Assembly: GCA_030848925.1 (NCBI GenBank)
Contig: JANFFA010000006.1
Coordinates: forward strand, 62,001 to 126,000
Reading direction: 5' to 3'
DNA from: Rhodalgimonas zhirmunskyi
GTDB taxonomy: Bacteria; Pseudomonadota; Alphaproteobacteria; Rhodobacterales; Rhodobacteraceae
Length of the DNA: 64,000 nt
The notes beneath the pieces were generated by a model. It saw only the letters and a list, made by a program, of their open reading frames with translations, was not told the DNA's origin and did no database searches. Within the stretch, counting starts at the first letter, position 1, and every line of letters begins with the position of its first letter. Positions 1 through 8,621 of this stretch are shown here, piece by piece. Made by a program: the position numbers and the translations under genes.

Positions 1-546
1 GCAACCCTGATGGCCATGTTTGCCGCCAGCCCCGCGCTGGCCGCATCGGGGCCGTTCTTCTCGCTGCAGAACACCAACTTCGTGGTGGGCATCGCGTTCA
101 TCCTCTTCATCGGTGTGCTGATCTACTTCAAGGTGCCGGGGATGCTGACCGGGCTTCTCGACAAGCGCGCGACTGACATTCAGGCCGAGCTGAACGAAGC
201 CCGCAAGCTGCGTGAAGAAGCGCAGAGCGTGCTGGCCTCCTACGAGCGCAAGCAGAAGGAAGTCACCGAGCACGCCGGGCGGATCGTGGAGCAGGCCAAG
301 CAAGAGGCCCAGCTTGCCGCCGATCAGGCCAAGGAAGATTTGAAAGACTCGATCGCGCGCCGTCTGTTGGCCGCCGAGGATCAGATCAAATCCGCCGAGA
401 ACGCGGCGCTGCGTGAAGTGCGCAACAAAGCGATCAGCGTGGCCATTGGCGCGGCGAGCGACGTGATCGCCAAGAACATGACCGCGACCGACGGCAATCA
501 GCTGATCGATGAGTCGATCGCACAGGTCGAGGCGAAGCTTCACTAA
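1..546 (+). CDS. atpF: F0F1 ATP synthase subunit b (5' end cut by the window)
   Basis: This is the membrane-anchored stator subunit of the F-type ATP synthase, which links the F0 proton channel to the F1 catalytic head. The reading frame is open from base 1, so the true start probably lies upstream; an internal ATG at base 10 is possible but would cut into the leader. The sequence shows an alanine-rich leader ending in SPALAAS, one hydrophobic segment at about residues 25-45 (FVVGIAFILFIGVLIYF) and then a long charged helix rich in Glu, Lys, Ala and Gln, as expected for the b-subunit coiled coil. In Rhodobacterales this gene normally ends an atpB-atpE-atpF'-atpF operon, and a strong terminator follows here. 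Confidence 0.93.
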   Translation, partial: ATLMAMFAASPALAASGPFFSLQNTNFVVGIAFILFIGVLIYFKVPGMLTGLLDKRATDIQAELNEARKLREEAQSVLASYERKQKEVTEHAGRIVEQAKQEAQLAADQAKEDLKDSIARRLLAAEDQIKSAENAALREVRNKAISVAIGAASDVIAKNMTATDGNQLIDESIAQVEAKLH

Positions 547-577
547 GCTTGCGCGCTGGACAGTCTGAAAAATTAGG

Positions 578-610
578 AAACCCGGAGATGCGTCTCCGGG
601 TTTTTTCTTT
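578..610 (+). terminator. Rho-independent terminator after atpF
   Basis: An 8-bp perfect stem, CCCGGAGA (581-588) and TCTCCGGG (593-600), has a 4-base loop, is flanked by AAA upstream and is followed by a T-rich tail at 601-610. It sits 31 bases after the atpF stop and would end the ATP synthase F0 operon. Confidence 0.9.
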
Positions 611-652
611 TTCGTTCAGGAGGATCGGAGCCATCGGAGCGCCGAGAACAGG

Positions 653-1417
653 CTAGTGTTTGGCCTCGTGTTCGATCCGCTGGCGCGTGACTTCGGCGTT
701 GCGGTCGGCTTTTTCCTGCGCGGCATAGGCCGAAGCGATGTAGTCCATGTGTTTCTCGACCGCGGTGCGCGCGCCTGCGGGATCGCGCGATTGCAGGGCG
801 GTATTGATGGCGCTGTGCTGTGACAGCAGATCGGCGCGCGTGGTGTTCTGGGCGAACATGCGGGCGCGGTTGTAGAACACCCCCTGACGCAGCAGATCAT
901 ACATCGCGCGCATCATGTGGAGCATCACGATATTATGGCCTGCCTCGATGATCGCCATATGGAAGGCGGCGTCGAGATCGGCCTCTTCCTTGGCTTCGCG
1001 CCGGGCCGCGTCGGCCATACGTTCATAAGCCTGATCAATCACTTGCAGGTCGAGATCTGACGCGTGGCGGGCGGCGCGTTCTGCGGCCAAGCCCTCCATA
1101 TCGCGTCGGAAGGCGAGGTAGTCGGTCACCGCTTCGGAATGGTCCCCGAAGAGCCGCACAAGCGCGGGGGAGAAGGCAGAGCCGAGCACCTCGGCCACGT
1201 AAATGCCGGAGCCAGCGCGTGAGGCCAGAAGGCCCTTTTCCTGCAACTCGCCCACCGCTTCGCGCAGGGAGGGGCGTGACACGCCGAGGCGTTCGGCGAG
1301 GTCGCGCTCTGCTGGAAGGCGCTCGCCGGGGCGCAGGATACCACGCAGGATCAACAGCTCGATCTGGCGCACGACGGCGGCGGATAGTTTTTCGGACTGG
1401 ATCGGGTGGAAGGGCAT
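653..1417 (-). CDS. FadR-subfamily GntR transcriptional regulator
   Basis: This is a 254-residue DNA-binding regulator. The N-terminal winged helix (about residues 8-75) carries the GntR pattern GERLPAERDLAERLGVS followed by RPSLREAVGELQEKGLL. The C-terminal part (about 85-235) is an all-helical FCD ligand-binding domain, with the acidic/histidine motif DLDAAFH that binds metal or carboxylate in this family. FCD-type regulators usually sense small organic acids and repress nearby catabolic or transport genes. The gene is convergent with atpF, and its upstream region carries a perfect inverted repeat that is probably its own operator. The neighbouring membrane-protein gene at 1713-2924 lies upstream on the same strand and is not obviously co-transcribed. 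The effector cannot be predicted. Confidence 0.85.
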   Translation of the reverse strand: MPFHPIQSEKLSAAVVRQIELLILRGILRPGERLPAERDLAERLGVSRPSLREAVGELQEKGLLASRAGSGIYVAEVLGSAFSPALVRLFGDHSEAVTDYLAFRRDMEGLAAERAARHASDLDLQVIDQAYERMADAARREAKEEADLDAAFHMAIIEAGHNIVMLHMMRAMYDLLRQGVFYNRARMFAQNTTRADLLSQHSAINTALQSRDPAGARTAVEKHMDYIASAYAAQEKADRNAEVTRQRIEHEAKH

Positions 1418-1442
1418 GGGGAGCGTGACCGCGTGTTTGGAA

Positions 1443-1465
1443 ACTGGTCAGAAGATATGACCAGT
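1443..1465. promoter_or_regulatory. Palindromic operator upstream of the GntR gene
   Basis: ACTGGTCA (1443-1450) and TGACCAGT (1458-1465) are exact reverse complements separated by 7 bases, 26-48 bases upstream of the GntR start codon. The half-site core TGGTC/GACCA is the core known for FadR-family GntR regulators, so autoregulation is the simplest reading. The spacing is longer than in the classic FadR site. Confidence 0.6.
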
Positions 1466-1488
1466 CGCGAGGCAGGGCAAGGGATGGG

Positions 1489-1544
1489 TTAACGGCCCTT
1501 GAGTGCGGAAACCGGGCGTCTGCAAAGCGTATGCCATCCGCCTG
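1489..1544. repeat. Dispersed intergenic repeat, copy 1
   Basis: The segment opens with TTAACGGCC (1489-1497), contains GAAACCGGGCGTCTGC and ends with CTGCAAAGCGTATGC plus ATCCGCCTG (to 1544). The same elements occur in the same order at 53941-54007 with scattered substitutions and an extra stretch of about 10 bases. It looks like a degenerate non-coding repeat, with no open reading frame and no terminal inverted repeats seen. Confidence 0.45.
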
Positions 1545-1623
1545 CACTGTGTCGGGCATTGAAGGCGCGTTTCGGGCAAGCCGGATGCGTTAATGCGGCG
1601 TGCGGTGGAGGCCGGAAATATAG

Positions 1624-1693
1624 CGGGGCGGGCGGCTCACGGGAGGGAGAGCCCGCCCGCCCCGAGACCGGCCCCTCGGGAGGAGGGGGCCGG
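1624..1693 (-). terminator. Two adjacent GC-rich hairpins, possible terminator of the membrane-protein gene
   Basis: Hairpin one spans 1624-1664, with arms of about 15 bases that match except for one position. Hairpin two spans 1668-1693, with arms CCGGCCCC and GGGGCCGG. They lie 20-90 bases past the stop codon of the minus-strand gene at 1713-2924. No U-tract follows, so function as an intrinsic terminator is uncertain; mRNA 3'-end stabilisation is an alternative. Confidence 0.4.
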
Positions 1694-1712
1694 AATTGGG
1701 TGTCGTAAAATC

Positions 1713-2924
1713 CTACTCGGCGGGGACAGCGGCGGCGGCGGTGGGTTTGCCGAAGTGCTGCCGGTTGAGGCGGAAGACGAGGGCGATCATCAGGATCTGG
1801 CTCGCCACCGCAATGGCGGACAGCACCCAGAAGGCGACGCCGAACTTGTCGATGGCACCGGCGGCGACGAGGCCCTTGTTGATGAAGAAGTGCATCAGGA
1901 CGGTGAAGGCGACGCCCGGGCAGACCAGCGCATAGGACCCGGCAGAGGTCTTTTGGCCCAACACGAAATCGGTGAAATAGCCTTGGCGGCGCATCACCAG
2001 AAGACCAAGCGAGAGGAAGATGATCTGCACTGCGATCATGCGGGCGAGGAACATCATCATTTCACCATTGTCGGTGTGCACGTTGAAGGTGACGTGCAGG
2101 CCGTGGCCCTGACGCATGAACAGGATCGACAGGATCGTGACGATCGGCACGATGACCATCAGCGTCGGCCCGGCCTCTTTATGGGTGCCGTAGTGCAGCA
2201 TCGAGGTGAAGGCCGTGGTGGCGGCCAGCAACGTATAGATCAGCGAGGCGACAGCGAAGAATGTCGAGATCATCATTGCGGTGGTGACGGTGGCGGGGGT
2301 CGTACTCATCGCGGCAGGGGCGGCGAAGCCGACGCCAACCATCGCAAGGGCAAAGGCGGGCAGCAGCTGTGCGAAGCTGTTATGCGCGGTCACGTCGAAC
2401 AGCCCCCCCTTGGCGAGAACACGGCCCAGGAAATCACCGATGATCTTGAGCGCCCAAAGCCCGGTGAGGCCAAAGGCGATCATGGCAAAGGGAAAGAGAT
2501 ATTCGACCACCGACCAGAGGCCCGGCACGAAGGCCATGCCGACGACGAACATGGCGTTGATCGACATGGCCATGGCCAGCGGCCCGGCGAGCAGGGTGGT
2601 TTCGGCGTTGGAATTGCGCAGTGAGGTGTAGGCGTCGGTTTTCTTGAACTCGGCCAGCGCGCGCAGGTTCCAGATCAGGTATTTCACGTTGAGGAAGGCG
2701 AACACCGCGATGCCGATCCAAGCCGCAACGATGGCAATCTGTTGCGGCAGAAACCCCTTGGCCCATGCGGCGATGATGTCTTCGAAGATCGGAACCGAGC
2801 GACCGGGATGATCGACCCAGAAAAAGAAGATCATGAAGAAGGTGACAGACAGCCCGCCCGCGCCGAGCGAGGCAAGAAAATAGAGCGGGCTATAGGTATC
2901 AGCGGGGCGTTTCAGCACAGACAT
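1713..2924 (-). CDS. Multi-pass inner-membrane protein, tentatively TsoY-like
   Basis: The product has about 403 residues with roughly ten hydrophobic segments spread along its length. The start at 2924 is chosen because GGAG lies 7 bases upstream and the protein then begins MSVLKRPADTYSPLYFLASL; further upstream in-frame ATGs lack a ribosome binding site. The general pattern resembles SLAC1/TDT-like anion channels and the family called TsoY, some members of which are reported as selenoproteins. Here the segment SYALVCPGVAF has an ordinary cysteine. I recognise the family only tentatively and assign no substrate. The gene stands alone, divergent from a lipoprotein gene, and is followed by GC-rich hairpins. 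Confidence 0.6.
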   Translation of the reverse strand: MSVLKRPADTYSPLYFLASLGAGGLSVTFFMIFFFWVDHPGRSVPIFEDIIAAWAKGFLPQQIAIVAAWIGIAVFAFLNVKYLIWNLRALAEFKKTDAYTSLRNSNAETTLLAGPLAMAMSINAMFVVGMAFVPGLWSVVEYLFPFAMIAFGLTGLWALKIIGDFLGRVLAKGGLFDVTAHNSFAQLLPAFALAMVGVGFAAPAAMSTTPATVTTAMMISTFFAVASLIYTLLAATTAFTSMLHYGTHKEAGPTLMVIVPIVTILSILFMRQGHGLHVTFNVHTDNGEMMMFLARMIAVQIIFLSLGLLVMRRQGYFTDFVLGQKTSAGSYALVCPGVAFTVLMHFFINKGLVAAGAIDKFGVAFWVLSAIAVASQILMIALVFRLNRQHFGKPTAAAAVPAE

Positions 2925-3095
2925 GGGGGGCTCCGTTCGAATCCAGAAAACATGGCTTGGTTCCCCAGAGATATAATATTCCAAAACCAGCATATGAAGG
3001 GGAAAGTTGCATCTGTAACGGGCCTTTTCGTCGCAGGCTGGAATTGCAGAGCGGCCTTAACGCCCTGTTAACCATGCAGGGCACAGATTGGGGGC

Positions 3096-3509
3096 ATGTG
3101 GAAATTAGCCCCTATCCTTTTGTTGGTTCTGGCCGCATGTGACACGCCGCATCCCAGATTTTACGGGGTGGAGCCTGTGCGCATCAGCATTGGGAAAAGC
3201 ACCTTCGATGTGCGGGTCAAGGGCAACGAGGCCGAGGCGATCCGGTTGAACATGGAATGGGCGCCAAGGATGGAAGCGGTCGCGCCGCGCGCGGTGATCG
3301 CGATTGAAAAGGTGTCTGGGTGCAAGGTCAGGAAGTTGGACGGCGATCAGGCGCAGGCCTTTGCCCGTCTGAAATGCGCCAAGGGCGCGCGTCCGATGCA
3401 CCGTGGGCCGGGGCGGATCGAGTACGTGTGTGACATCGAGGACGCCTATCAATACAGCGGTATGGATGTGGCCGTGGCCGACATGACATGCCGGCCCAAG
3501 CGGTATTGA
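3096..3509 (+). CDS. Small lipoprotein of unknown function
   Basis: This 137-residue protein starts with a lipoprotein signal: a positive residue near the N-terminus, a hydrophobic run (LAPILLLVLAAC) and a lipobox LAAC with the acylated Cys at residue 15. The residue after Cys is Asp, which in enterobacteria would favour retention in the inner membrane. The mature part is soluble, with Cys residues at about 75, 94 and 112 and one near the C-terminus that could form disulfides. No family was recognised. It ends 7 bases before the convergent rnr gene. Confidence 0.7.
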   Translation: MWKLAPILLLVLAACDTPHPRFYGVEPVRISIGKSTFDVRVKGNEAEAIRLNMEWAPRMEAVAPRAVIAIEKVSGCKVRKLDGDQAQAFARLKCAKGARPMHRGPGRIEYVCDIEDAYQYSGMDVAVADMTCRPKRY

Positions 3510-3516
3510 GCGCGGA

Positions 3517-5790
3517 TCAGGGCTTGCGGCGGCGCTGCACCTTGCGCTTGATCTTGTCGCTCTTGCGTTTTGCAGAAGCGTGTTTGCGCCCGCGCGGGCC
3601 GGATTTCGGACCCGAGCGCGATCCACCGCGCCCTGCGCGTTTGACCTGTTGGCCATCAATCGAGATCAGTTCGAGCGCGATACCGCCGGTTACCGGCGCG
3701 GCCTCGGTCAGTTTGACGGTGACGCGATCGCCCAGCCCGATCTGCATGCCAGTCTCGCTGCCGGTGAGGGTGCCTGCATCGCGGTCGAGCCGGAAGTATT
3801 CATGCCCGAGCGCCCGCATCGGGATCAGGCCATCGGCGCCGGTTTCATCGAGCCGCACGAACGCGCCGAACTTGGCGATGCCCGAGACACGCCCCGAGAA
3901 TTCGCCGCCGATCCGCTCGGACAGGAAGGCGGCGAGGTAGCGGTCGTTGGTGTCACGCTCGGCCATCATCGAGCGGCGCTCGGTTTCCGAGATATGGGTG
4001 GCGGTGCTTTCCAGACGCTCGATTTCGCCCGGCGAGAGGCCATCGTCGCCCCAGTTGTGGGCGGTGACCAGCGCACGGTGCACGATCAGGTCGGAATAGC
4101 GCCGGATCGGTGAGGTGAAATGCGCATAGGCCTGTAGCGCGAGGCCGAAGTGGCCGAAGTTCGACGGGCTGTAATAGGCCTGTGTCATCGCCCGCAGAGT
4201 CGAGAGGTTGATCAATTCGTCCTGATCGGTGCCTTCGGCGGCGGCCAGCAGCGCGTTGAGATGCGAGGTTTTCAGAACCTGCCCCTTGGCCAGCGTCAGG
4301 CCGGCGGCTTCGGCGGTGTCACGCAGGCTTTCGAGCTTTTCAGCCGGGGGTTCTTCGTGCACGCGGAACAGCAGCGGCGAACGGCGCGCGGTCAGTTCTT
4401 CGGCGGCGGCGACGTTGGCGAGGATCATCATTTCCTCGATCAGCTTGTGCGCGTCGAGACGGTCGGTGAAGTTGACCGATGTGACTTCGCCTTCGTCATT
4501 CAGCACGACCTTGCGCTCGGGCAGGTCGAGGTCGAGCGGCTGGCGCGCGGCGCGGGCTTTGACCAGCGCGTCATAGGCGGCATAGAGCGGCGCGATCACC
4601 TCGGCCATGAGGGGGGCGCATTTTTCGTTGGGGGTACCGTCCTGTGCCTCTTGAACCTCGCGATAGTTGAGCGAGGCGATGGAGCGCATCAGGCCGCGAT
4701 GGAAGCTGTGGCTGCGCTTTTGTCCGTGAGCGTCGATCTGCATCCGGGCGGCGATGCAGGCGCGCGCAACGCCTTCGTGCAGCGAGCAGAGATCGCCGGA
4801 CAGCCGGTCAGGCAGCATGGGCACCACACGGTCAGGGAAATAGGAAGAGTTGCCGCGCTTGCGGGCCTCGGCATCGAGGGCGGTGCCGGGCGTCACGTAA
4901 TGCGCCACGTCGGCGATGGCGACCCAGATGATATGGCCGCCCTCGTTCTTGGGATCGTCATCGGCATGCGCCCAGACGGCATCGTCATGGTCGCGGGCAT
5001 CGGCCGGGTCGATGGTGATCAGCGGCAGATCGGTCAGGTCTTCGCGGTTGGGGCCAAGCGTGGCCGGGTGCATGGCGTCGGCTTCGGCGATGACCTCGTC
5101 GGGGAAATCATGCGGGATGCCGTGCTGGTGAATCGCAATGAGCGAGACGGCGCGCGGCGCAGTGGGATCGCCCAGCACTTGGGTGATGCGGGCACGGGGC
5201 AGGCCCATGCGGCCCTTGGGGCCGGATTGCTCGGCCTCGACCAGCTCACCTTCCTTGGCGTTGTTGGTGTCGGCTTTGCCAACTTGCCATTCCTTGCCGT
5301 CGCCCTTGTCGATCGGCAGGATGCGGCCCCCTTCGGGGGTTTTGCGGAAGATGCCCAGCACGTGACGGGGATTGGTGCCAATGCGGCGGATCAGGCGGCC
5401 TTCGTAATCGAAATCGCCTTTGATTTCAGTCAGGCGGGCAAGGATGCGGTCGCCTTCGCCAAGAGCGGGATCGGAGGAGCGCGTGATGAGCAGAACGCGC
5501 GGCCCGTCGCCTTCGCCTTCCCATTCCATCGCCCGGGCGGTCAGATCGCCATCGGGCGTTTGTCCGGCCACTTGCAGCACGGCCACAGGCGGCAGTTTCT
5601 GTGGATCGCGATAGGTTTTCTTGCGCTTGGTGAGGTGGCCCTCTTCCTCCAACTCGCGGAACACCTGCTTTAGGTCGATCTTCTGCGCGCCCCGGATGCC
5701 GAAGGCACGGGCGATGTCACGTTTGGAGGTCTTGGTCGGGTTGTCCGAAATCCATTGCAGGATCTCGGCCTTGGAGGGGATATGGCTCAT
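3517..5790 (-). CDS. rnr: Ribonuclease R
   Basis: RNase R is a 3'-to-5' processive exoribonuclease that degrades structured RNA and takes part in rRNA and tmRNA quality control. The 757-residue product begins with a winged-helix region (MSHIPSKAEILQWISDNPTKT), followed by a cold-shock-type region. The RNB catalytic domain has the acidic cluster ITIDPADARDHDDAVWA (about residues 262-278), which ligates Mg2+, and the later segment FTSPIRRYSDLIVHRAL. An S1 RNA-binding domain follows (about 635-715), then a very basic tail rich in Arg, Lys and Gly. Length matches the alphaproteobacterial family. It appears to be monocistronic. Confidence 0.95.
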   Translation of the reverse strand: MSHIPSKAEILQWISDNPTKTSKRDIARAFGIRGAQKIDLKQVFRELEEEGHLTKRKKTYRDPQKLPPVAVLQVAGQTPDGDLTARAMEWEGEGDGPRVLLITRSSDPALGEGDRILARLTEIKGDFDYEGRLIRRIGTNPRHVLGIFRKTPEGGRILPIDKGDGKEWQVGKADTNNAKEGELVEAEQSGPKGRMGLPRARITQVLGDPTAPRAVSLIAIHQHGIPHDFPDEVIAEADAMHPATLGPNREDLTDLPLITIDPADARDHDDAVWAHADDDPKNEGGHIIWVAIADVAHYVTPGTALDAEARKRGNSSYFPDRVVPMLPDRLSGDLCSLHEGVARACIAARMQIDAHGQKRSHSFHRGLMRSIASLNYREVQEAQDGTPNEKCAPLMAEVIAPLYAAYDALVKARAARQPLDLDLPERKVVLNDEGEVTSVNFTDRLDAHKLIEEMMILANVAAAEELTARRSPLLFRVHEEPPAEKLESLRDTAEAAGLTLAKGQVLKTSHLNALLAAAEGTDQDELINLSTLRAMTQAYYSPSNFGHFGLALQAYAHFTSPIRRYSDLIVHRALVTAHNWGDDGLSPGEIERLESTATHISETERRSMMAERDTNDRYLAAFLSERIGGEFSGRVSGIAKFGAFVRLDETGADGLIPMRALGHEYFRLDRDAGTLTGSETGMQIGLGDRVTVKLTEAAPVTGGIALELISIDGQQVKRAGRGGSRSGPKSGPRGRKHASAKRKSDKIKRKVQRRRKP

Positions 5791-5932
5791 CCTTTTGGCC
5801 TAGCATGGGGGCGCAGGGCGCGCCAGTGGATCGTAGAGGGGATCGTGCTGGGCATGGTGAGCACGGCGGCCCCTGTTCGCAGCGGTCGGGATGATGTTAT
5901 AGGGCAGTTCAATACCTGAACCGGAGGGCAGA

Positions 5933-6841
5933 ATGCGGATCGTTTTCATGGGAAGTCCGGAGTTTTCGGTGCCGGTGCTGGAGGCGCTGCACGCGGCGGG
6001 GCACGAGATTGCCGCCGTCTATTGCCAGCCGCCACGGCCCGCCGGGCGAGGCAAGAAAGACCGCCCCACCCCGGTGCAGGCGCGGGCCGAGGCCCTGGGC
6101 CTTCCGGTGCGCCATCCCAAGAGCCTCAGATCCGTCGAGGCGCAGGAGGAATTTGCCGGATTCGCGCCCGAGATTGCGGTTGTCGTGGCCTATGGGCTGA
6201 TCCTTCCGAAGGCGATTTTGGATGTGCCGGGGCAGGGGTGCTTGAATATCCATGCCTCGCTTTTGCCGCGCTGGCGCGGGGCGGCGCCGATCCATCGCGC
6301 GATCATGGCCGGCGATAAGGAGACCGGCGTTTGCATCATGCAGATGGAAGAGGGGCTGGACACTGGCCCGGTGCTGTTGCGCGAGGCCACGCCGATCGGG
6401 GTGGAGGAGACCACGGCGCAGTTGCATGACCGGTTATCGGACATGGGCGCGGCCCTGATCGTTGAGGCGCTGGCGCGGCTGGATCAGTTGAGCGCAGAGG
6501 CACAGCCCGAGGACGGTGTGACCTATGCCGCCAAGATCGACAAGGCCGAGGCGCGGATCGATTGGAGCGCGCCCGCCGTCGAGGTGGATCGCATGATCCG
6601 GGGGCTTTCGCCCTTTCCCGGCGCATGGTGCGAATTGGATGGTGAGCGGCTGAAGCTGTTGGGAAGTCGGCTTGCCCAAGGTGCGGGCACGCCGGGGGAG
6701 GTGTTGGACGCGCACCTGAACGTGGCCTGTGGCGAGGGGGCGGTGCAAATCACCCGCTTGCAAAAGGCGGGCCGGGGGGCGCAGGATGCGAGCGAGTTCC
6801 TGCGCGGCACACCGCTTGCGCCGGGCGCGCGCCTGACCTGA
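5933..6841 (+). CDS. fmt: Methionyl-tRNA formyltransferase
   Basis: Fmt transfers a formyl group from 10-formyltetrahydrofolate to initiator Met-tRNA. The 302-residue protein has the N-terminal formyltransferase fold starting [19 protein letters not shown], the signature [16 protein letters not shown] at about residues 104-119 with the catalytic Asn and His, and [11 protein letters not shown]-terminal OB-like tRNA-binding domain follows from about residue 205. GGAGG lies just before the start. In many bacteria fmt is next to def; here the def genes are about 28 kb away (34680-36183), and fmt is instead followed by two small membrane-protein genes. Confidence 0.96.
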   Translation: MRIVFMGSPEFSVPVLEALHAAGHEIAAVYCQPPRPAGRGKKDRPTPVQARAEALGLPVRHPKSLRSVEAQEEFAGFAPEIAVVVAYGLILPKAILDVPGQGCLNIHASLLPRWRGAAPIHRAIMAGDKETGVCIMQMEEGLDTGPVLLREATPIGVEETTAQLHDRLSDMGAALIVEALARLDQLSAEAQPEDGVTYAAKIDKAEARIDWSAPAVEVDRMIRGLSPFPGAWCELDGERLKLLGSRLAQGAGTPGEVLDAHLNVACGEGAVQITRLQKAGRGAQDASEFLRGTPLAPGARLT

Positions 6842-6854
6842 GGGAGGATACCGC

Positions 6855-7094
6855 ATGTTTCCGATGCTGATCGGCACGGTCGTGATTGCCGGGATCGTCG
6901 GCTATGTCTCTGAAAAGTCGGGTTTTACCCGCAACGGATACCTGCCCTCGATTATCATCTGCGTCGGTGGGGCGTTTCTGTTTTATTTCGTGCGGATCAT
7001 GTTCGGCCTGAAATTCGGCAGCGCGGGGGTGGATGCGATCCTGTCCTCGGTCGGGGCGCTGATCATCGTGCCGACGCATTATCGTAAACGCTGA
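6855..7094 (+). CDS. Small membrane protein (79 aa), GlsB/YeaQ-like neighbour
   Basis: The protein has a hydrophobic N-terminal segment (about residues 3-18), a second one at about 30-48 and a weaker third at 58-72, then a basic C-terminus YRKR. GGGAGG precedes the ATG by 7 bases. It follows fmt by 13 bases and precedes another small membrane protein by 11 bases, so the three are probably co-transcribed. Function is unknown. It may belong to the glycine-rich transglycosylase-associated group, but the glycine pattern is weaker than in the next gene. Confidence 0.65.
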   Translation: MFPMLIGTVVIAGIVGYVSEKSGFTRNGYLPSIIICVGGAFLFYFVRIMFGLKFGSAGVDAILSSVGALIIVPTHYRKR

Positions 7095-7105
7095 GGGGGC
7101 AGGAC

Positions 7106-7339
7106 ATGGTTATCTGGATGATAATTCTGGGCGCGGCGGCGGGGTTCATCGCGACGCGGCTGATGAATATCGACGCCAATATTCTGACCACCATCGCGAT
7201 CGGCATCGGCGGGGCGCTGATCGGGGGGCTGGTGCTGCGTTTGCTGCTGACCGTGATGGGGGCGGCGGCGGGCTTGATCGGCGCGATCCTTGGTGCGCTT
7301 GTGCTGATCTGGCTTTGGCAGACCTACGGGCCGAAATAG
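7106..7339 (+). CDS. GlsB/YeaQ/YmgE-type small membrane protein
   Basis: This 77-residue protein consists almost entirely of three hydrophobic segments with glycine/alanine packing motifs (GAAAGFIATRLM, GIGGALIGGLVLRLLL, GAAAGLIGAILGALVLIWLW). The pattern fits the transglycosylase-associated or general-stress membrane protein family, whose biochemical role is unknown. AGGA lies just before the start. The stop codon leads directly into a 14-bp tandem repeat. Confidence 0.7.
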   Translation: MVIWMIILGAAAGFIATRLMNIDANILTTIAIGIGGALIGGLVLRLLLTVMGAAAGLIGAILGALVLIWLWQTYGPK

Positions 7340-7385
7340 GCAGGCCCAAACAGGCAGGCCCAAACAGGCAGGCCCAAATAGGCAA
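7338..7385. repeat. 14-bp tandem repeat, three full copies plus a partial
   Basis: The unit AGGCAGGCCCAAAC occurs at 7338-7351 and 7352-7365, then at 7366-7379 with the last base T, followed by a truncated copy from 7380. The array begins within the stop codon of the preceding gene and lies 143 bases before the next start. No protein or known binding site explains it. Replication slippage is the likely origin, so copy number may differ between strains. Confidence 0.85.
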
Positions 7386-7527
7386 GGCTGGGATAGACTT
7401 GGCTGCCAAAGCCCTAGCAGCCCTAGCGGAAATAGACGAACGCCTTGGAGCCAAAATCAACGCAACGTCCGGCGTTGACCGAAGAGTGATGGTCGGTAGG
7501 ATTCTCCGAAGGAAACCGGAGGCCCTT

Positions 7528-8598
7528 ATGCGTACATTCATCGCCGTTTGTCTTTCAGTTCTCTTGATCGGGGCGGTTACGCGCCCGATCCATGCCGCGG
7601 AATTTACGCCGGGTGGCGATGAGATCATGGGTTGTGATCTCACGATGCGTGGCAAAGTGACGTCGGGCGATAGCGATCGGGCGCGTGCGTTGATCACCAA
7701 GCTGCGGTCGGCGGAGGCCGACGCTCTGGGAGATCCGATCGAGTCGGTGTCGATGGTGATCTGTCTCGACTCGCCCGGGGGCTCTTTGCATGAGGGGCTG
7801 GAAATGGCGCGCCTGTTCCATGAGACCCAGACCGTGACAGCCGTGGGTCGTGACCGACTTTGCGCCAGCGCTTGTGCCGTTGCATTTCTGGGTGGGACGA
7901 TGAACACTTATTACGAAGACACCGGCAAAGACGGGGGCAAGTTGCGCCGCCTGATGCATCCGACCGCGCGGCTCGGGTTTCACGCGCCGCGATTGGTTCT
8001 GGACGATGGAACCTATGACGCGGAAACGGTGCAATACGCCTATGCGCTAGCGTTACGAGACCTCGCGAGGATGCAGGCGCTTAAGGGTGAATTTTATATA
8101 ACCGACGCTTTGATGGGGGTGTTTCTGGATACTCCGCCCGAGAGTATGACCTATCTTGAGACGGTGGAGCAGTCGGCGCTATGGCATATTCAGGTCGTAC
8201 CGACCATTTCACCGGACGACCTGACGGTTGGGTTGGTGGAAAACATGTGTGAGAACATGAACCTTGCCGCGCCGAAAGCGGCGGGTGGTGCGGCGCTGCT
8301 ACGGCCAGAATTGACCCAAAAGGACATCACGGTGCACGATGCCGATCCCGACGATGCTTACGTTTTTGTCCGCGTCGACGAAAGTTATCGCTATCCCGGT
8401 CAGGTCGAATGCAGCTTTGGCTGGGAGCCGCTGACGATGGATCATCGCCCGATCAGTATGTTGAACGGCACGCTAGAGATTTTCATGGATCTGCCATATG
8501 CGTGGTTTGCAGCGCCGCAAACGCCAGTGCGCGCCTTGGCCCGCAAGGATGACAGGAGCGACGAACCGCGTGATTTCCTGTCGCTGCCGCGCCGATAG
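7528..8598 (+). CDS. Secreted ClpP/crotonase-fold protein of the COG3904 type
   Basis: The start at 7528 is chosen because GGAGG lies 5 bases upstream and the protein then begins with a signal peptide (MRTFIAVCLSVLLIGAV, cleavage near IHAAEF). The 356-residue product has two motifs of ClpP-like serine-protease folds: CLDSPGGSLHEGLEMARLF at about residues 84-102, corresponding to the oxyanion region, and LCASACAVAFLGG at about 117-129, where Ser is at the nucleophile position. Such proteins are annotated as predicted periplasmic proteins and no substrate is known. The C-terminal 150 residues match nothing I recognise. It is monocistronic and convergent with rnhA. Confidence 0.7.
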   Translation: MRTFIAVCLSVLLIGAVTRPIHAAEFTPGGDEIMGCDLTMRGKVTSGDSDRARALITKLRSAEADALGDPIESVSMVICLDSPGGSLHEGLEMARLFHETQTVTAVGRDRLCASACAVAFLGGTMNTYYEDTGKDGGKLRRLMHPTARLGFHAPRLVLDDGTYDAETVQYAYALALRDLARMQALKGEFYITDALMGVFLDTPPESMTYLETVEQSALWHIQVVPTISPDDLTVGLVENMCENMNLAAPKAAGGAALLRPELTQKDITVHDADPDDAYVFVRVDESYRYPGQVECSFGWEPLTMDHRPISMLNGTLEIFMDLPYAWFAAPQTPVRALARKDDRSDEPRDFLSLPRR

Positions 8599-8621
8599 AG
8601 ACGGAAGCTTGGCTCGCCGAG

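Noticed and set aside
1593-2624. Long plus-strand open frame opposite the membrane-protein gene
   Set aside because: His/Gly/Asp-rich translation typical of the antisense of a GC-rich membrane-protein gene; the minus-strand frame is clearly the coding one.
4150-5673. 507-codon open frame antisense to rnr
   Set aside because: Composition and position are those of a GC-skew shadow; RNase R motifs are on the other strand.
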